Shown here piece after piece: positions 12,581 through 23,999 of a stretch of 64,000 bases of DNA. Numbering within the stretch: the stretch's first letter is position 1; every line of letters begins with the position of its first letter. Made by a program: the position numbers and the translations under genes. The notes beneath the pieces are model-generated. The model had not been told where the DNA came from and did not search any database. It saw only the letters and a program-made list of their open reading frames with translations. Origin of the DNA: Ailanthus altissimus (taxonomy: Eukaryota > Streptophyta > Magnoliopsida > Sapindales > Simaroubaceae); NCBI GenBank assembly GCA_946807835.1, contig OX327684.1, positions 10,812,501 to 10,876,500 of the forward strand, in the 5' to 3' direction.

Positions 12581-13540
12581 AGCATTACAAAACTGGAAGG
12601 AATACCTAAGGAAGCCACATATGTTCTCCTGTCTAGTTTCTAATAAGACATCACTTTTGTATCTTACAGTTTCTATAATACCAGTCAACACAGTGCTATT
12701 GAGAAAAGTAAATAGACAGTAGAAACTGATCTTCTAGATAACTAAGGTATTGATAGGTACTGAGATGAGATACTCCATAGTAGAAAACTCATTCTTGCCT
12801 TTGTACAAGATAAGAATAATCTGAGACACTACTTTGGGTATATCCCATTATATGTGTACACTTTCTATCCCCTAAAACATATACTATCAAGGTCTGACAT
12901 CATAAGAAGGGTCACGAAGATGGCAATGGGACTAATCCACCTAGACATCAAATTCAAATCGAAGACCATGATCAAGGGACAAGTGATGGTTAACTTCTTA
13001 TTAAAGTGAAAACCCACTATTGAAGATGATACCCTTTCACTAGAACCATCGAAAGCAATGAAACCATGATAGATGCACATAAAATGAATCCTTTAACTAG
13101 AGAAAAATAGGACTTAGGATTAGGATCAAAATCCTAAAATGACTCATACTCAAACGCACAGTCAAGCGATGTCATCAACGTTAAACAACAAAGCTAAATA
13201 TGAGAGACTAATTGAAGGCTTAACAATATCACACCACTAGAATAATGACTACACAATAAAGGAAGAGATGATGAAGAGTTTCCTTTCCAAAGCAAATGAA
13301 ACCACCCATAAGTTACAAGAGGTTATTATACAGAGAAGTTAGAATATGGAAGTAGATAGGCTGGCAAAAGGAAGTAGAAACAGTAGACCATTGCCCATAC
13401 AAAATGAGTTTGCTGCATTCTCGAGAAATACCACAACAGAGGAAAAGGCAACACTAAAATATTTAGACATAGAAAACATATAAATCACTTTGCTAATTGG
13501 ATGACCTCTTATATTAAATTTTTGTAGGACAAGAAGCTTC
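12581..13540 (+). pseudogene. Tat-like RNase H remnant
   Basis: After the RT the plus strand reads SLLYLTVSIIPVNTVLLRK and TEMRYSIVENSFLPLYKIRI, the usual RNase H layout after gypsy RT. A second part around 13330-13480 (MEVDRLAKGSR) corresponds to the later RNase H segment seen in Tat elements. Stops are frequent and the catalytic acidic residues cannot be followed with confidence. Confidence 0.6.
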
Positions 13541-14700
13541 TCATCAATCAAAAGAAAGCCAAGATGCTCAAGAGAAAATTTAAATATTTGCGTTATTAGA
13601 AGGAATGCTATACAGGCAGGTATTCTCAGGTGTTTACTTGCAGTGTGTACTCAAAGAGAAAGGATAAAAGATCCTAGAATAAGTACATAAGGGAATCTAT
13701 AAAAACCACTCTAGTGGAAGAGCCCTAGCGTAAAAAATTCTGAGACAATGATACTAATGGACCACCATGAAATTAAAAGTATTAAACTGTGAAGAGGTGC
13801 CAGAAGCATATTGTGCTTATCTAACTTCCAATAGGGAACCTGCTTCCAGTCTCTAATTCATAGCCTTTTATCCAATAGGGAATGGACATCGTAAGACCCC
13901 TACTTTTACCAGCTGAAGGAAAGTAATTTGTCCATCTTACAATGAACTACTTCACAAAATGAGTTGATGTTAAAATTTATGGAAACATAACAGAATTCGA
14001 GGTAAAAAAGTTCTTATAGACTAATATCATAACTAGATTCGATATGTTATAGGTACTAGTCTCAAACAATGAGAAGTAATTCGTCAGCTTAATAGCAACC
14101 ACTTTCTATAATAAATTCAAAATCAAACAAAGATTCTCTTTTTGAAGCAATCCACAAGGGAATGGACTAGACAGAATCACAAGCAAGACCATCTTCACAG
14201 TTCTAAGAAAAGAAAAATGTTAGAGGAACTCTAAGAGTCCTCTGAGCATGCAAGATGATAGAAAATTGATGATTCAAAAACTTACCATATGTAATAGTTT
14301 ATGGAATGAAAGTAGTGCTCCCTATGGAAGCATTCATTCCTACCTTAAAGACTAAGCTAGTGAACTTAGAATTGAACGATGAAGCGTTATCCATAGCCAA
14401 GGATTTTATTATTGAAGCATGGGCGTAACATTGCCATTAACAAAAGATGGTTGAAGAAGCAAGTAGATCAAAAATTAGGAAGCATGAAATCAATGAGGGA
14501 GACCTAGTATTAAAGGAAGCCCTTAATGTCAATAAAGAGAAGAATGTCAAGAAGTTGACCAAAACCTGGGAAGGTCTCTACAAAGTCATCAAGACATTAG
14601 ATCATGGAGTATACCTGTAATCAACCATGAAAGGGGAACCCATCCCTATTCCATGGAATATATCCAATTTAAAGAGATTTTATGTGTAAACATCTATTTC
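13541..14700 (+). pseudogene. Tat-like integrase remnant
   Basis: Fragments include GMDIVRPLLLPAEGK (13880-13925), an NYFTK*VDV block and LTKTWEGLYKVI-type C-terminal wording near 14555-14600. These follow the order of the integrase core and C-terminal domain. The zinc-binding part near 13560-13700 is barely recognisable. The remnant ends near 14690 with a run typical of the end of Tat pol. Confidence 0.6.
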
Positions 14701-15378
14701 AAGATCAATTATTGCTATTAATGAAATGAAATGACGTCATTTTTAATTTTTTGTGTTTCATCATACTTCAAATTTCCTAGGAATATCATATATCCTTGAA
14801 TCACCTTTCCACCTAACACAAACAAACCAAAAGACTTCTTTAGAAGGGTCGTGTATATTTAGATCACCATTCCGTGAAAGGTCCACTTTTTAAAATTATG
14901 ATGATTAGACTCGATAACCTAGACATATTTTCTCAAATACATCTAATACAAGCCTAGACATAAGAATTTAAGGGAAAAAGACATTTAGACCCCTAAGGTT
15001 TGGGGAAAGAAACATGCAGACTCCTAAAATTTTAAAAATCTCATTTACACCCCTATTAGGTAACAAAATCTTTTATAGTTAACGGGAGAAAGGGTAATTA
15101 TGGTATTTCAAATTACATCAAAAAAATTGAAGTTAATATATATGGTGTTGCATATCTTGTCATGTCAACCTCAGATTGAATGACTCTTTTGGCGCTAAGA
15201 ATTAAGGGCTTGTTCATCTTCTTCGTGTGTATACTATCATTTGGACAATAAAGAAACCAAAACACCCAAATGAAAGCAATTGAAAGAAAATAATAGCAAC
15301 CAAAAGAAAAATAAAGTAAATAAAAGAAAAATAACAAGGATCTGTTCATTTTTCTTATAAGCAATTCACTGGTTCATT
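14701..15378. other. spacer between elements, no gene seen
   Basis: This is AT-rich sequence without a credible gene. 14975-15110 has the style of a plant TE end (ACATTTAGACCCCTAAGG, then a similar CACCCCTA stretch), and 15200-15360 holds purine-rich runs. It probably represents the 3' untranslated end of element A plus unknown repeat. The frame at 15113-15364 on the minus strand is low-complexity and not believable. Confidence 0.4.
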
Positions 15379-15684
15379 GCATACCGTCTATGGTTACCAG
15401 ACGATCTGGCTAGAATCCATGACGTGTTTCACGTTTCCATGCTTCGCAAGTATTTAGCAGATCCTTCGCACATCCTAAGGGAATAGTCAGTAAAATTAAA
15501 TGAGAATTTGACCTATAAAGAGAAGCCTGTGCAAATCCTAGATCGAAAAGAGCAAGGGCTTTGTAATAAAAGCATTCCCTTGGTGAAAGTGTTATAGATG
15601 AATCATGGAGTAGAAGAAGTTACGTGGAAACGTAAAGATCAAATGCGAGTATAACATCCCCACCTCTTCAAGATAGGTACGATT
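15379..15684 (+). pseudogene. integrase C-terminus and chromodomain remnant
   Basis: One frame runs through LPDDLARIHDVFHVSML, PSHILRE, KPVQILDRKEQ, SIPLVKVL and HGVEEVTWKRKDQM to HPHLFK, the end of pol in chromodomain-bearing plant gypsy elements. Only three in-frame stops break it (TAG at 15484, TAG at 15595, TAA at 15652), so it is better preserved than its Tat neighbours. In active relatives the chromodomain directs integration to particular chromatin. The same segment occurs at about 44640-44800 on the minus strand. Confidence 0.85.
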
Positions 15685-15710
15685 TAAATTTCGAGGACAA
15701 AATTTTTTTT

Positions 15711-15720
15711 AAGGAGGGGT
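15711..15720 (+). promoter_or_regulatory. polypurine tract
   Basis: AAGGAGGGGT lies five bases before the LTR start at 15726, where plus-strand DNA synthesis would begin. The mirrored tract is at 44570-44580 in the related element. Confidence 0.85.
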
Positions 15721-17325
15721 AAAATTGTAATATTCAATCCCTATTAGTAGTATCGGCGCCTAGATTTCATTATAAAGCAATAAAGTCACCATAGGGTTAC
15801 CCAATTCTAACCCTATTAGAAATATTGTTTTGTTGTGTGCGTGAGAGATATTATACCTAATTTGATAATTTCACACTCGATCGGAGCATCAGACGACCAT
15901 AGAATATTTTTGGAATTTTTGTCTATTGGCTTGGAAAATGAAATTTTAATTTGTTACATGGATTTTCATTTAAGGGTTATGTATGGAACAAGCCTTTATT
16001 GAAAAACACAATCCATATGTTAGAGAATGGACCAATTAGAGGCAATTTCATGGATTGTCAAGTTGGGAATTCTAGTTAGTTCCTTTGACTATTCTAACTA
16101 GATAGTTACAAAGGAACCAATTATATAGTTTTCAACTAATGGAAAATTAGAAATTTAGAGTAAGTTGAGGGCAAAATTAGACAATTGAGGGAGCACTATA
16201 TAAAGGTGGAATTGTGTACAATTTTGGAGAGAGGAAAGCAAAAATATTTTAGAGCAAAAGAGAAGCAAAATTCGTTCAAGTGAAGAGGGGTGCTGCTACA
16301 GTGAAATATCAAGATTTGTTTCATGATTTTTCATGCTTAATCAAGCTGAAATAAGGCCAAATACAAGTTCTTAAGATCAATTGAAGCCTTCATTAGTGAA
16401 AATCCAAGAAAAATAGGTAAGAAAAGCATTATTTTGTGATGATGATATGTGAACTTTCAAGATTGCTTCAATTGATGTTCTTGTGTGTATTCTTGGTTTA
16501 TATTGAGTTGAATTCTAAATTTCATTTATGGCGTGCAGGTGAAGAAAATCAAGACCAGTAATGGGAGCAGAAATCTGGAGAGAAATTGAGCTCGGAGCGG
16601 TAGAGAGTGAAAATCTATTATTTTGTTTATCTTTCATTTATTATGTTTCTGCATAATGAAATTGTATGTTTTATTTGTTTTTAATGCATAAAAATGATTT
16701 ATGATTTTGATATATATCCATAGATATGTTGTTACATGTTCAGTTTAAGAAACAGTTTTAAAACTACTGCATTAGTTTTAAAAGGCCATTGTACCTTTAG
16801 ATTACAGTAATGGTGATGGTTTAAGACCCGACAGGTATATCCCATACATATGGGCAGGTTTTGGGGGGTGTGTCACTAACTCCGGGAAGTCGGGTTATCG
16901 AGTCATATGAGTTGCTTTATGTGTACGGGGTATTATCTCGCTATATGTATGTGATGTAGGATTTCGCTGCATAGTCAATGAGATGTCTTGAGATGTCACA
17001 GTAGGTGTTGCTCGCTGAGATGCCTCGCGACCTACTCACGTGTGCGGTGCTAATTGAGTCACTGCATGAGTATAGAACTTTAGGGTTACCATTGGTATGG
17101 TTTCAAAAGAAAATGGCCGAGCGAGGTCTTTAATAGTTTTAGATCTACCAATCGTAATTATGCATTTATATGTACAAGCTAGTTATTATGTTTTAGAGAT
17201 TTTGGATATTTTTTTTTGAAGATGTAAATAAAACCCGCTCAGCAAGATTTCATCGGCTTATGATGTTAGAAACCATTTTACTGCTTTATACAAGTTTTAA
17301 AAACATGAGTTATGCATGTCCTTAG

Positions 17326-19279
17326 TGTTAGAGTTGGTCCTTACATGCCATCCCTAAATGTACATATACTTGTGTATTTATACAAGTGTACATTCTCATT
17401 AAATCGTTAATACCCATTTATATGGTATTTTGCATGTAACGTTGCAGACATTGTAGATCTGAAGAAATTTGAATCAGATCTAAAGAGTTTGGATAAGGGC
17501 CCATATTTAGCCACGCTGAGATATATAATTGCTAAATATTAGCATAGTTAAGTGTTAGCTGGTTATAATACTCAGCAGATCCAAGAGTTGGAGCCTTGTC
17601 TGTAATGGGACATAGACCTGGGAATATACTAGTAACTGCATAGTTGCAAGAGTTGTAATCGGGTGCGAGGAAATGCAAGTTGTGCAAGTATGTTCTCGTA
17701 TAATTGTCCCTGATCTATTTCTGTCGATGCAGGTCTGTCGGTGGATACCTTTATATATAGATCAGCACATGTCGTACCTATAGGCTATAGATGGTTGTTC
17801 CTAGCCGACCGTGAGCTTGGAGCTTGTATTGACATATAGTATTCAATTAGGGCTGGATATAGGACAGACTCACGAGGGCCTCCGATAGACATTTAATGTA
17901 AGCCGTCAACGGAGGGTCCTTTCGAGTTGAGTAGTATACGTGGTCCTTTAATCTGAGTGCCACGGTGGGCTTGTAAGTGATCCACCATACTTTGGTTTCA
18001 CGCATGTCACAGACCTTTCATGGTGTGATAGCTGGGTTTCGCTGGGTATGATCCGATGCTTATAGAGTCCGGTACATACAGATATGGGATCCGTCAGCTC
18101 CCATATGGAGTTTGATATCAAGATGCTTTGAGACTGTATCTTAGAAAGTCTTATGGCCCCAAGCAATTATCCCGAGAAAGAGTTCCGCCAAGGTAGAACA
18201 ATATGGCAAAGGTGTTTATGCATATTGTTTAGTGAGATACAAGTCTGGAGAAAGGACATGGATGAGCATATGGGGATTTGACGGTAATAATCTATATCCC
18301 CGCACATTCAGTATATCATGACAGAAGGACTATACGTATGCGTTGTAACCTCAGCTTGCATGGTTCAACGCGCTGATTTGTATATCCGTGACGTGTGCGT
18401 GGGGCATTGCTCACGAACTCATGAAATAGTTCTATTTAACGAATCAGGCGTAGGACCTAAGGAGTCTCGAGATATGGAGTATACTCGTTGTGCACTGGGG
18501 CAGCGTGCCAAATTAAATTATTTAATCCAGCAATATTCAGCATTTTCACGGGAATACATACGTGTCTGTATTTAAGTAACAATTAGTTAATAAATATTAT
18601 TTACTAATTGTATTATGATAAGTAGCGTATTGTGGACCCTCAGTTGAGTTTACCCAAGTGTGAGATGTGATAGGACCCACTACTAAATATCTTTCTTTTT
18701 ATATTATATAATATATTATTATATATTATATTTATTCATTTATTATATATATTATATTATATTATATATTGTATTATATATTATTATATTTATATTATAT
18801 TATATATATATATAAAGAAAGAAAGAGAGAAAGTGAGGAGAAGATTTGGCAAAAAATTGGCCAAGAAAAAGAAAGAAATGAAGGAAAAAGGAAGAAGAGA
18901 AGAAGAAGAAGAAGAAAAGAAAAAGAAAAGAAAAAAAAGGAAAAATAAAATTCTTTTATTTTCTCTACGCTTCCAATTGGAGCAATTGTGAATTGTTTCA
19001 AATCTCCATTTTTTATCCTTTTAGAGAAAATGATATACATTCACTAGCTCACCAAGCCCACCATGTTGGTGATTAGAACTGCACATGGGTTGGTCTCCAT
19101 GCAAACTCCAGAAAAAATACGTGTATAATGTTACACGTTTTGGTAAATTCTCTAGCCTTCAAATATATTAATGCAATTAATATGTTGTATTTATTGCAAA
19201 ATTTATACATTTTCGCTGCGTTAGGCAATAGACACAATTGCACATGCATACACCCACACATGCCTAAGATCCGCCGACA
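17326..19279 (+). mobile_element. copia-type solo LTR, perfect TSD
   Basis: It runs from TGTTAGAGTTGGTCC to GATCCGCCGACA (1954 bp) and is flanked by CTTAG on both sides (17321-17325 and 19280-19284). It is homologous to the solo LTR at 35190-37350 and, more distantly and reversed, to the LTRs of the copia element at 53480-63435, with shared wording in the blocks around 17980-18130. There is no internal region. The small frames inside it (for example 18318-18575) recur in the relatives only as repeat homology and look like LTR sequence, not genes. Confidence 0.93.
18690..18950 (+). repeat. AT-dinucleotide block followed by a GA-rich tract in an LTR
   Basis: About 125 bases of near-pure A/T (TATA/ATTA permutations) end near 18815 and are followed by about 130 purine-rich bases. 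The same pair occurs in the sister LTR at 36645-36960, so it belongs to the family. It could hold the LTR promoter (TATA element plus GA-rich downstream region). The minus-strand Phe/Ser-rich frame at 18795-19040 is an artefact of it. Confidence 0.6.
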
Positions 19280-20430
19280 CTTAGAATTTAAACTCTATGC
19301 AGAATGTTATTTTATTTGAAATCTTAAATGCACTCACTAAGCTCCTTTAGCTCACTCGCTTTATATTTTATGTTTTCTAAACCCCTTTTCTAGGTACAGG
19401 TCTCGGTAAATAAGCTGCTGATTCTCCTACTACCGATTAATAGGCCAAATCTGAAGATTATTTTTGTAAATGTAAATATGTAAGTAGCACTCTTTTTGCC
19501 TTTTGCATAGTAGTATAGGCTTGTGTATTGTAAATATATTTTGAACAAACAAGAAAAGATTTCGATATTGTGATGATCGTTTTACGTTTTACTAGTATGC
19601 CAGTTTTTGATCAAAAATAGAATTGTTGAGTTGAGATGGATTTGGTTTTGAAAAGGACCGGACGTCCTATTTAGAGATATTGAGAAGCTATATTGAAATA
19701 AAAGTGTAATTCTTTGCAAGTTTTGTATTGAATTTTTAGAAAAACTGGGGAAACTATGCCCCTTTGTTTGGTAAAATTTAAGAAGTTGTTTTCACGTATA
19801 TTCTAGGATTTTCTTAGTAATAACAAGAACTAAAAAGGGGTTCTCCTTGCGGAATTTCTCAACTTACACAGTTAAACTCAGAGGAACTTCTGTCGGGATG
19901 CCCGGTAGCTCCGCTGAGATTTACAGTAGAGGGTCTCAGGGCGGGTCCTGTTAATAGAGCATCAAAAGCACGATAAAAGTCTTATTAGGGCAAGAAAGAT
20001 CTATTACAATTTTAAAAAAACTTAGATAACAAAATCCTAAAAAGGAATGTTCTCAAGACTTCCAAATCCTAAAAGGATTCTAATGCTACAAGTTAAAGCT
20101 ATATCCCCACCTTAAAAATAAAGAAGAAATTATAGACTAAGAATCATTGTGATAATAATCATAATCATCATTACTAGAAGTTCCATAAAGGTCTTCGAGA
20201 TTTAAAATTTCAAGATTATCATCCTTAAGATAACAAAAATACAAAAAATATATATATATATATATTGATCTTCTTATTATTTTTCTCCTTTTCTACTCCT
20301 TGTCTTATTATTGTATAAATATAACATAGCAACAGCTTGTACTAATGGTAAGAATCACCAGTCTGGTAGAAAACACTGGAAGAAAAGTTAAGAAATAATA
20401 GCAAAAAAGGGATGAACTAAAAAGATGGTG

Positions 20431-21356
20431 GCAAAACTTGTGGAAAAGTGTAACAACCCAGAAGGGTCACAATAGTCTCATCTAGTTCCCGAGTCACAAC
20501 GACACTTCTTGTCTCTAAGAAGTGTTCTCCTAATAGTAAGAGAAGTCAAATCCTCCTTAATTTACTTGAGAACAAAAAGGAAAAAGAATTTTGGTAGAAC
20601 CCTCAGAAAGAGAGAGTCATCCACCAAGTTAAAGATCACGCTAAGAAGATCATAACTACTCCCTTAACAAGTCAAAGGTTAGAGATTCAGACCTTTTTAG
20701 GCAAACTAGTACCAATCACGACCTAGAAGGAAATGAAACTCAGAGAATCATGTGTAAGATCAGATGAGACAATGGGCATATATAGGATGCTTGAGAAATC
20801 CAAAATAAGAAGAAAAAAGAAAGCCGATCAAAGGAAAAGCTAGAGATATATTGAATAAGAAGGAAATTAAAAGCAAAATCAAGTAGGACGTGAGAAGGTT
20901 TCTCAATAAAATTAACGGACATGAGTATAGCAAACAACTCACTTCGTATTTAAAACCAAGGACTCATTAGTCAAAAAGGTTTTAAACCTAGAAGAACGAC
21001 TATAGTGGCTCCTTAAGAATGGTGGAGACAGAACCTCCCCCATATAAAAAACAACATCATGGGAGAAAATATCTCCTCTCATGGATGAACTTAAGGACAT
21101 TGAGCTACAAGAGGGATTCAAGTTGCCAAATCTCCTAACTTACAAGAGCGCAATAAATCCTCATCACTATGTTAATCAAATAATTGATCTATTATCGATT
21201 ATTAAACTCAAACAAAAGTAGATGTGCTAACTATTCCATGTCAATCTTGATGGAAAATCCTCATTTGGTATAAAAGTCTGAGGCAAATGAGTATTTTCTC
21301 CTTTAGTGAACTGACTGAGAATTTTATCCTTCATTTTTAAGGAGCTTGCGAGAAGG
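20431..21356 (+). pseudogene. Tat-like gag remnant, first part
   Basis: Near 21078-21180 the frame reads MDELKDIELQEGFKLPNLLT with NPHHYVNQIIDLL, the beginning of the Tat capsid domain. It continues with a VFSPLVN-type stretch before the solo LTR interrupts at 21357. Upstream, from 20430, lie lysine- and glutamate-rich fragments. Several stops are present. Confidence 0.6.
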
Positions 21357-22732
21357 TGTTGTGTGATTTCTATAACACAAACTAACGCAAGTGCACGTTA
21401 TCGCAACAAGTAATATATGATAAGTAGAGTGTCGATCCCACGGGGAATTGTTATTACTTGCTAAGTACTAAAATTATGTTCTCCTATTCTTATTAAAGCT
21501 ATTGGCAATTTAATGGTTTTAATATCTAAACTAACTAAACAAGAAATAATAATAATTACAAGAATTGAGCAAGGAGAACAATTGTGATAGCACAAATACT
21601 CAGATACCTAGGATTACAATAATCCCTCAATACTTCACTTGAATCCAACTACTCCCCTTAGAACTATCAATATGAATGTCAACCAAGAACTCTAATATCC
21701 TCACAAGCCTCTTTTGCAGGTCAAGTGAGTATATCTCATTCAATTAACTATCTATATTTCTATGATAATCAAATTGAAATAAGATTCATTAAGTTCAAAT
21801 TCTCTAAATGGTCATATATGCCTATGAGTATATGTCTATCTCATATGAAACTCATGCCTTTTACACCATGATCATACATCAATTTATCCATGGCCAACAC
21901 AAAATTTCCTTTGTCAAGTTCATTAAGGTTCCCTAATCAATCTAATACATTTTCATGTAATTAGAAGCATTTAGCATAGAACAAATTGAACAATTCCATA
22001 CCAATATGATAAATAAGGGAAAATAATCAATCCAAGCTGCATATTGAGTTCACATTGTAATCCTAGCAATAAAACTTAGTTCATAATTGAAAATATAAGT
22101 TTAGAGCATCTAACAACATCATTATACATGTTGGAATCAACAACAAATACGAATTTGAAGAGAAGAAGAAATTTCCCTTGATGCAATGGTGATGTTCTTC
22201 CTCCAAAATGCAGAAATTCTTCTTCTTCCCCTTGATTTTTGCCTCTTGTTGTTGATTTTTGCTTCCAAGACCCAAATGAAGTGTTTATTTTCGTGCTCTC
22301 AACTGCCCCTTTGCTCCTCTTCCCTCTTTGGCTAAACAATGGGTGTTTATATAGGTAGGGTTGCAAAAAGAGGACAAAAATGCCCCAAAGAAGTGCCCAG
22401 AATTCAGCGCCGCGGCGCTGCGATTCAATGCCGCGGCGCTCACTTTCTGCAATTGGCGCCGCGGCGCTGAAATCCAGCGCTGCGGCGCTGCACTGTTGCT
22501 ACAGTGGTACTGTAGCAGTACTGTAGCTACAGTGTTACTGTATCGAACAGTGCCTCCTTTCGTATTTTTATCTCTAATGCTCCGATTTGCGTCCGTTTTC
22601 CGGTATTTTTGCTCCGATAATGCTTCAACCTATAAAACAACATTAATACGCATAAATAGCCCAATTATTGAGATAAATTGAACAAATATCAAGTTAGGAA
22701 GATAAAATAGTTTATACAATTACGCCTTATCA
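21357..22732 (-). mobile_element. Athila-type solo LTR, perfect TSD
   Basis: Read on the minus strand it starts TGATAAGGCGTAATTG and ends ATCACACAACA (1376 bp). GAAGG flanks it on both sides (21352-21356 and 22733-22737). The conserved GGGATCGACACTC, TATTACTTG and ACTTGC blocks near the sense 3' end, and the TGATAAG start shared with the LTR at 27227, mark it as an Athila-type gypsy LTR. It splits gag of element B. The frames at 22076-22366 and 22361-22681 lie wholly within it and are not genes. Confidence 0.92.
22348..22545 (-). promoter_or_regulatory. LTR promoter: GC dyads, CTACAG/CTGTAG repeats, TATA box
   Basis: Four GC-rich dyads lie at about 22405-22490; the first, CAGCGCCGCGGCGCTG (22405-22420), is a perfect 16-bp palindrome. 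Beside them, 22494-22545, are repeated CTACAGT/ACTGTAG motifs. In sense direction (minus) the dyads lie about 50-140 bases upstream of TATATAA (22354-22348). This is the clearest example of an arrangement repeated in other LTRs of the window. Confidence 0.6.
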
Positions 22733-22737
22733 GAAGG

Positions 22738-23340
22738 TTAGAGACCTTCAATAGCTGCACTAAATATAACAAAGTAATAATGAGAGTCTGATCAATTTTT
22801 TACAACTTGAGGCATTTAACCTACCCGTTACACTATAAGCATTGAAAGAATTACTCAAGATAAGCCGGTTCTGGTACTTTCTATTAGGAAGTTTATTTGC
22901 TACCTATACAACTCTTTATAAACTAGTCCTTTAATATATAAAAATTAAGGAAGAAGAAGAAGAAGCTACAAATAGGGCAGTTGAAGCAAATTCTAGAGGA
23001 AGACCAAAAGAAAAAGAGCTAAGCAAATCCCCTAAGAAGAGAATAACCTGAGAACAAAAAGATAGAACTCCACAAAGAATAGCAAAGTACCTACAAAGAG
23101 ATCCACCTTAAGAAGGTAATAAGAGGTAAATAAGAAAATCTCCTCCTAAAGTGGCCAAGGTATAAGAAAGTAAGTGTATTCCTACAACAATTTTGTTAGT
23201 GGTGATATTCGAGGCTATCAAAGAAAAAGATCTGTTCAAAGAGCCAAAACCTTTCTTAGCACTGCCTAGACATTGAAACAGGTATGTGAGTTCCATCAAA
23301 ACCACGACCACACCACCAATGAATGATGCATTGGTCGTAA
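22738..23340 (+). pseudogene. Tat-like gag remnant, continuation
   Basis: Gag of element B resumes after the solo LTR (LETFNSCTKYNKVIM...). It is then a lysine/glutamate-rich, stop-broken stretch with no recognisable zinc knuckle. It joins the protease remnant near 23350. The minus-strand frame at 23108-23311 is a shadow. Confidence 0.45.
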
Positions 23341-23354
23341 CTATTTAGATAGTT

Positions 23355-23740
23355 AGGATGGAAGTAAACAAAGTGTTCATTGACACAAGGAGCTTGGTGG
23401 ACATAATATTCAACGAAGCACTCAACTAGCTTAACATTAAGGATCTTAAGATCGACACATATAAATTCCTCTCTATAGAATTAAAGACAGTTGTGTAATG
23501 TCATTAAGAGTTGTAAGCTTGCCAATATTCATAGATAGAAAACCTACAATAAAATTATAATGATTAACTTCGTAGTGGTAGACCAATCAATACCTTACAA
23601 AGTAATTCTAGGAATGCCCTTTATGATAAACTCTAATGCCGCCGTATCAATCCACTATCTAAAGTTTAAATTCCCTACTGGAGATGGAGTAGGAATTCTC
23701 AAGGGTGATTAGAATACAACCAAAAGCTGCTATATGGCCA
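23355..23740 (+). pseudogene. Tat-like aspartic protease remnant
   Basis: Near 23363-23412 the plus strand reads VNKVFIDTRSLVDIIFNEAL, the protease active-site block. The catalytic Asp is kept but the Gly of the D-T/S-G motif is now Arg. Further on, VVDQSIPYKVILGMPFM (about 23575-23625) and LKFKFPTGDGVGILKGD match the flap and linker region of Tat proteases. Stops lie in between. Confidence 0.72.
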
Positions 23741-23999
23741 TATCCAGGGGAACTTTTTGCATCATTTCCATAGACCCTAGAGAAGATAAAAAAAATTCAA
23801 ATCTCTAGAACCAGTGAGAGACCTACTCTCGATACCTGTCCAAACAAACTCTCCTGAAAAGACCATAAAGATAGGCTCATAACTGGAGCCAAAGATGAAA
23901 GAAAAATTGATCTCTTTAATAAGAGAGTTCTCAAATATCTTTGCCTAATCACATGAGGATGTGCCAGAGATAGACCTTGCTTTCATATCACATACACTT

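Larger units (their letters stand above)
7870..14700 (+). mobile_element. decayed Tat-like Ty3/gypsy retrotransposon A
   Basis: It starts with part of an Athila/Tat-type LTR (7870-9190), cut on its left by the Tekay-like element. Gag, protease, RT, RNase H and integrase follow in the usual Ty3/gypsy order on the plus strand. All domains are recognisable only across many stops and frame changes, so this is one of the oldest layers of the window. The wording of RT and the gag knuckle fit the Tat/Ogre group better than Athila. No 3' LTR can be recognised. Confidence 0.75.
15379..19953 (+). mobile_element. Tekay-like Ty3/gypsy element C, 3' end only
   Basis: Present are the last part of pol (15379-15684), a polypurine tract and a complete 3' LTR (15726-19953). 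The part upstream of the integrase tail is missing, so the element was truncated on the left. Its LTR is homologous to the minus-strand LTRs at 1275, 4474, 41767 and 49386, but here lies in plus orientation. It separates Tat-like elements A and B. Confidence 0.85.
15726..19953 (+). repeat. 3' LTR of Tekay-like element C, with nested solo LTR
   Basis: It starts TGTAATATTCAATCCC and ends GGGCGGGTCCTGTTA, the reverse complement of the family's minus-strand copies (the final CA has become TA). After removing the nested solo LTR (17326-19279 plus one TSD copy) about 2.27 kb remain, shorter than the 2.8-kb family members, so some internal sequence is missing. Confidence 0.88.

Noticed and set aside
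15200..15360. Possible MITE between GGGCTTGTTCAT and an inverted GAACAGATCC-like end
   Set aside because: The ends match too poorly and no TSD is visible.
18795..19040. Minus-strand frames rich in Phe/Ser/Leu (18795-19040 and 36724-37062) that look like membrane proteins
   Set aside because: They are the complement of the GA-rich LTR tract and occur in both sister LTRs; low-complexity artefact.
22361..22681. 106-codon Ala/Leu-rich frame
   Set aside because: It lies entirely inside a solo LTR over the GC dyads; shadow of the promoter repeats.
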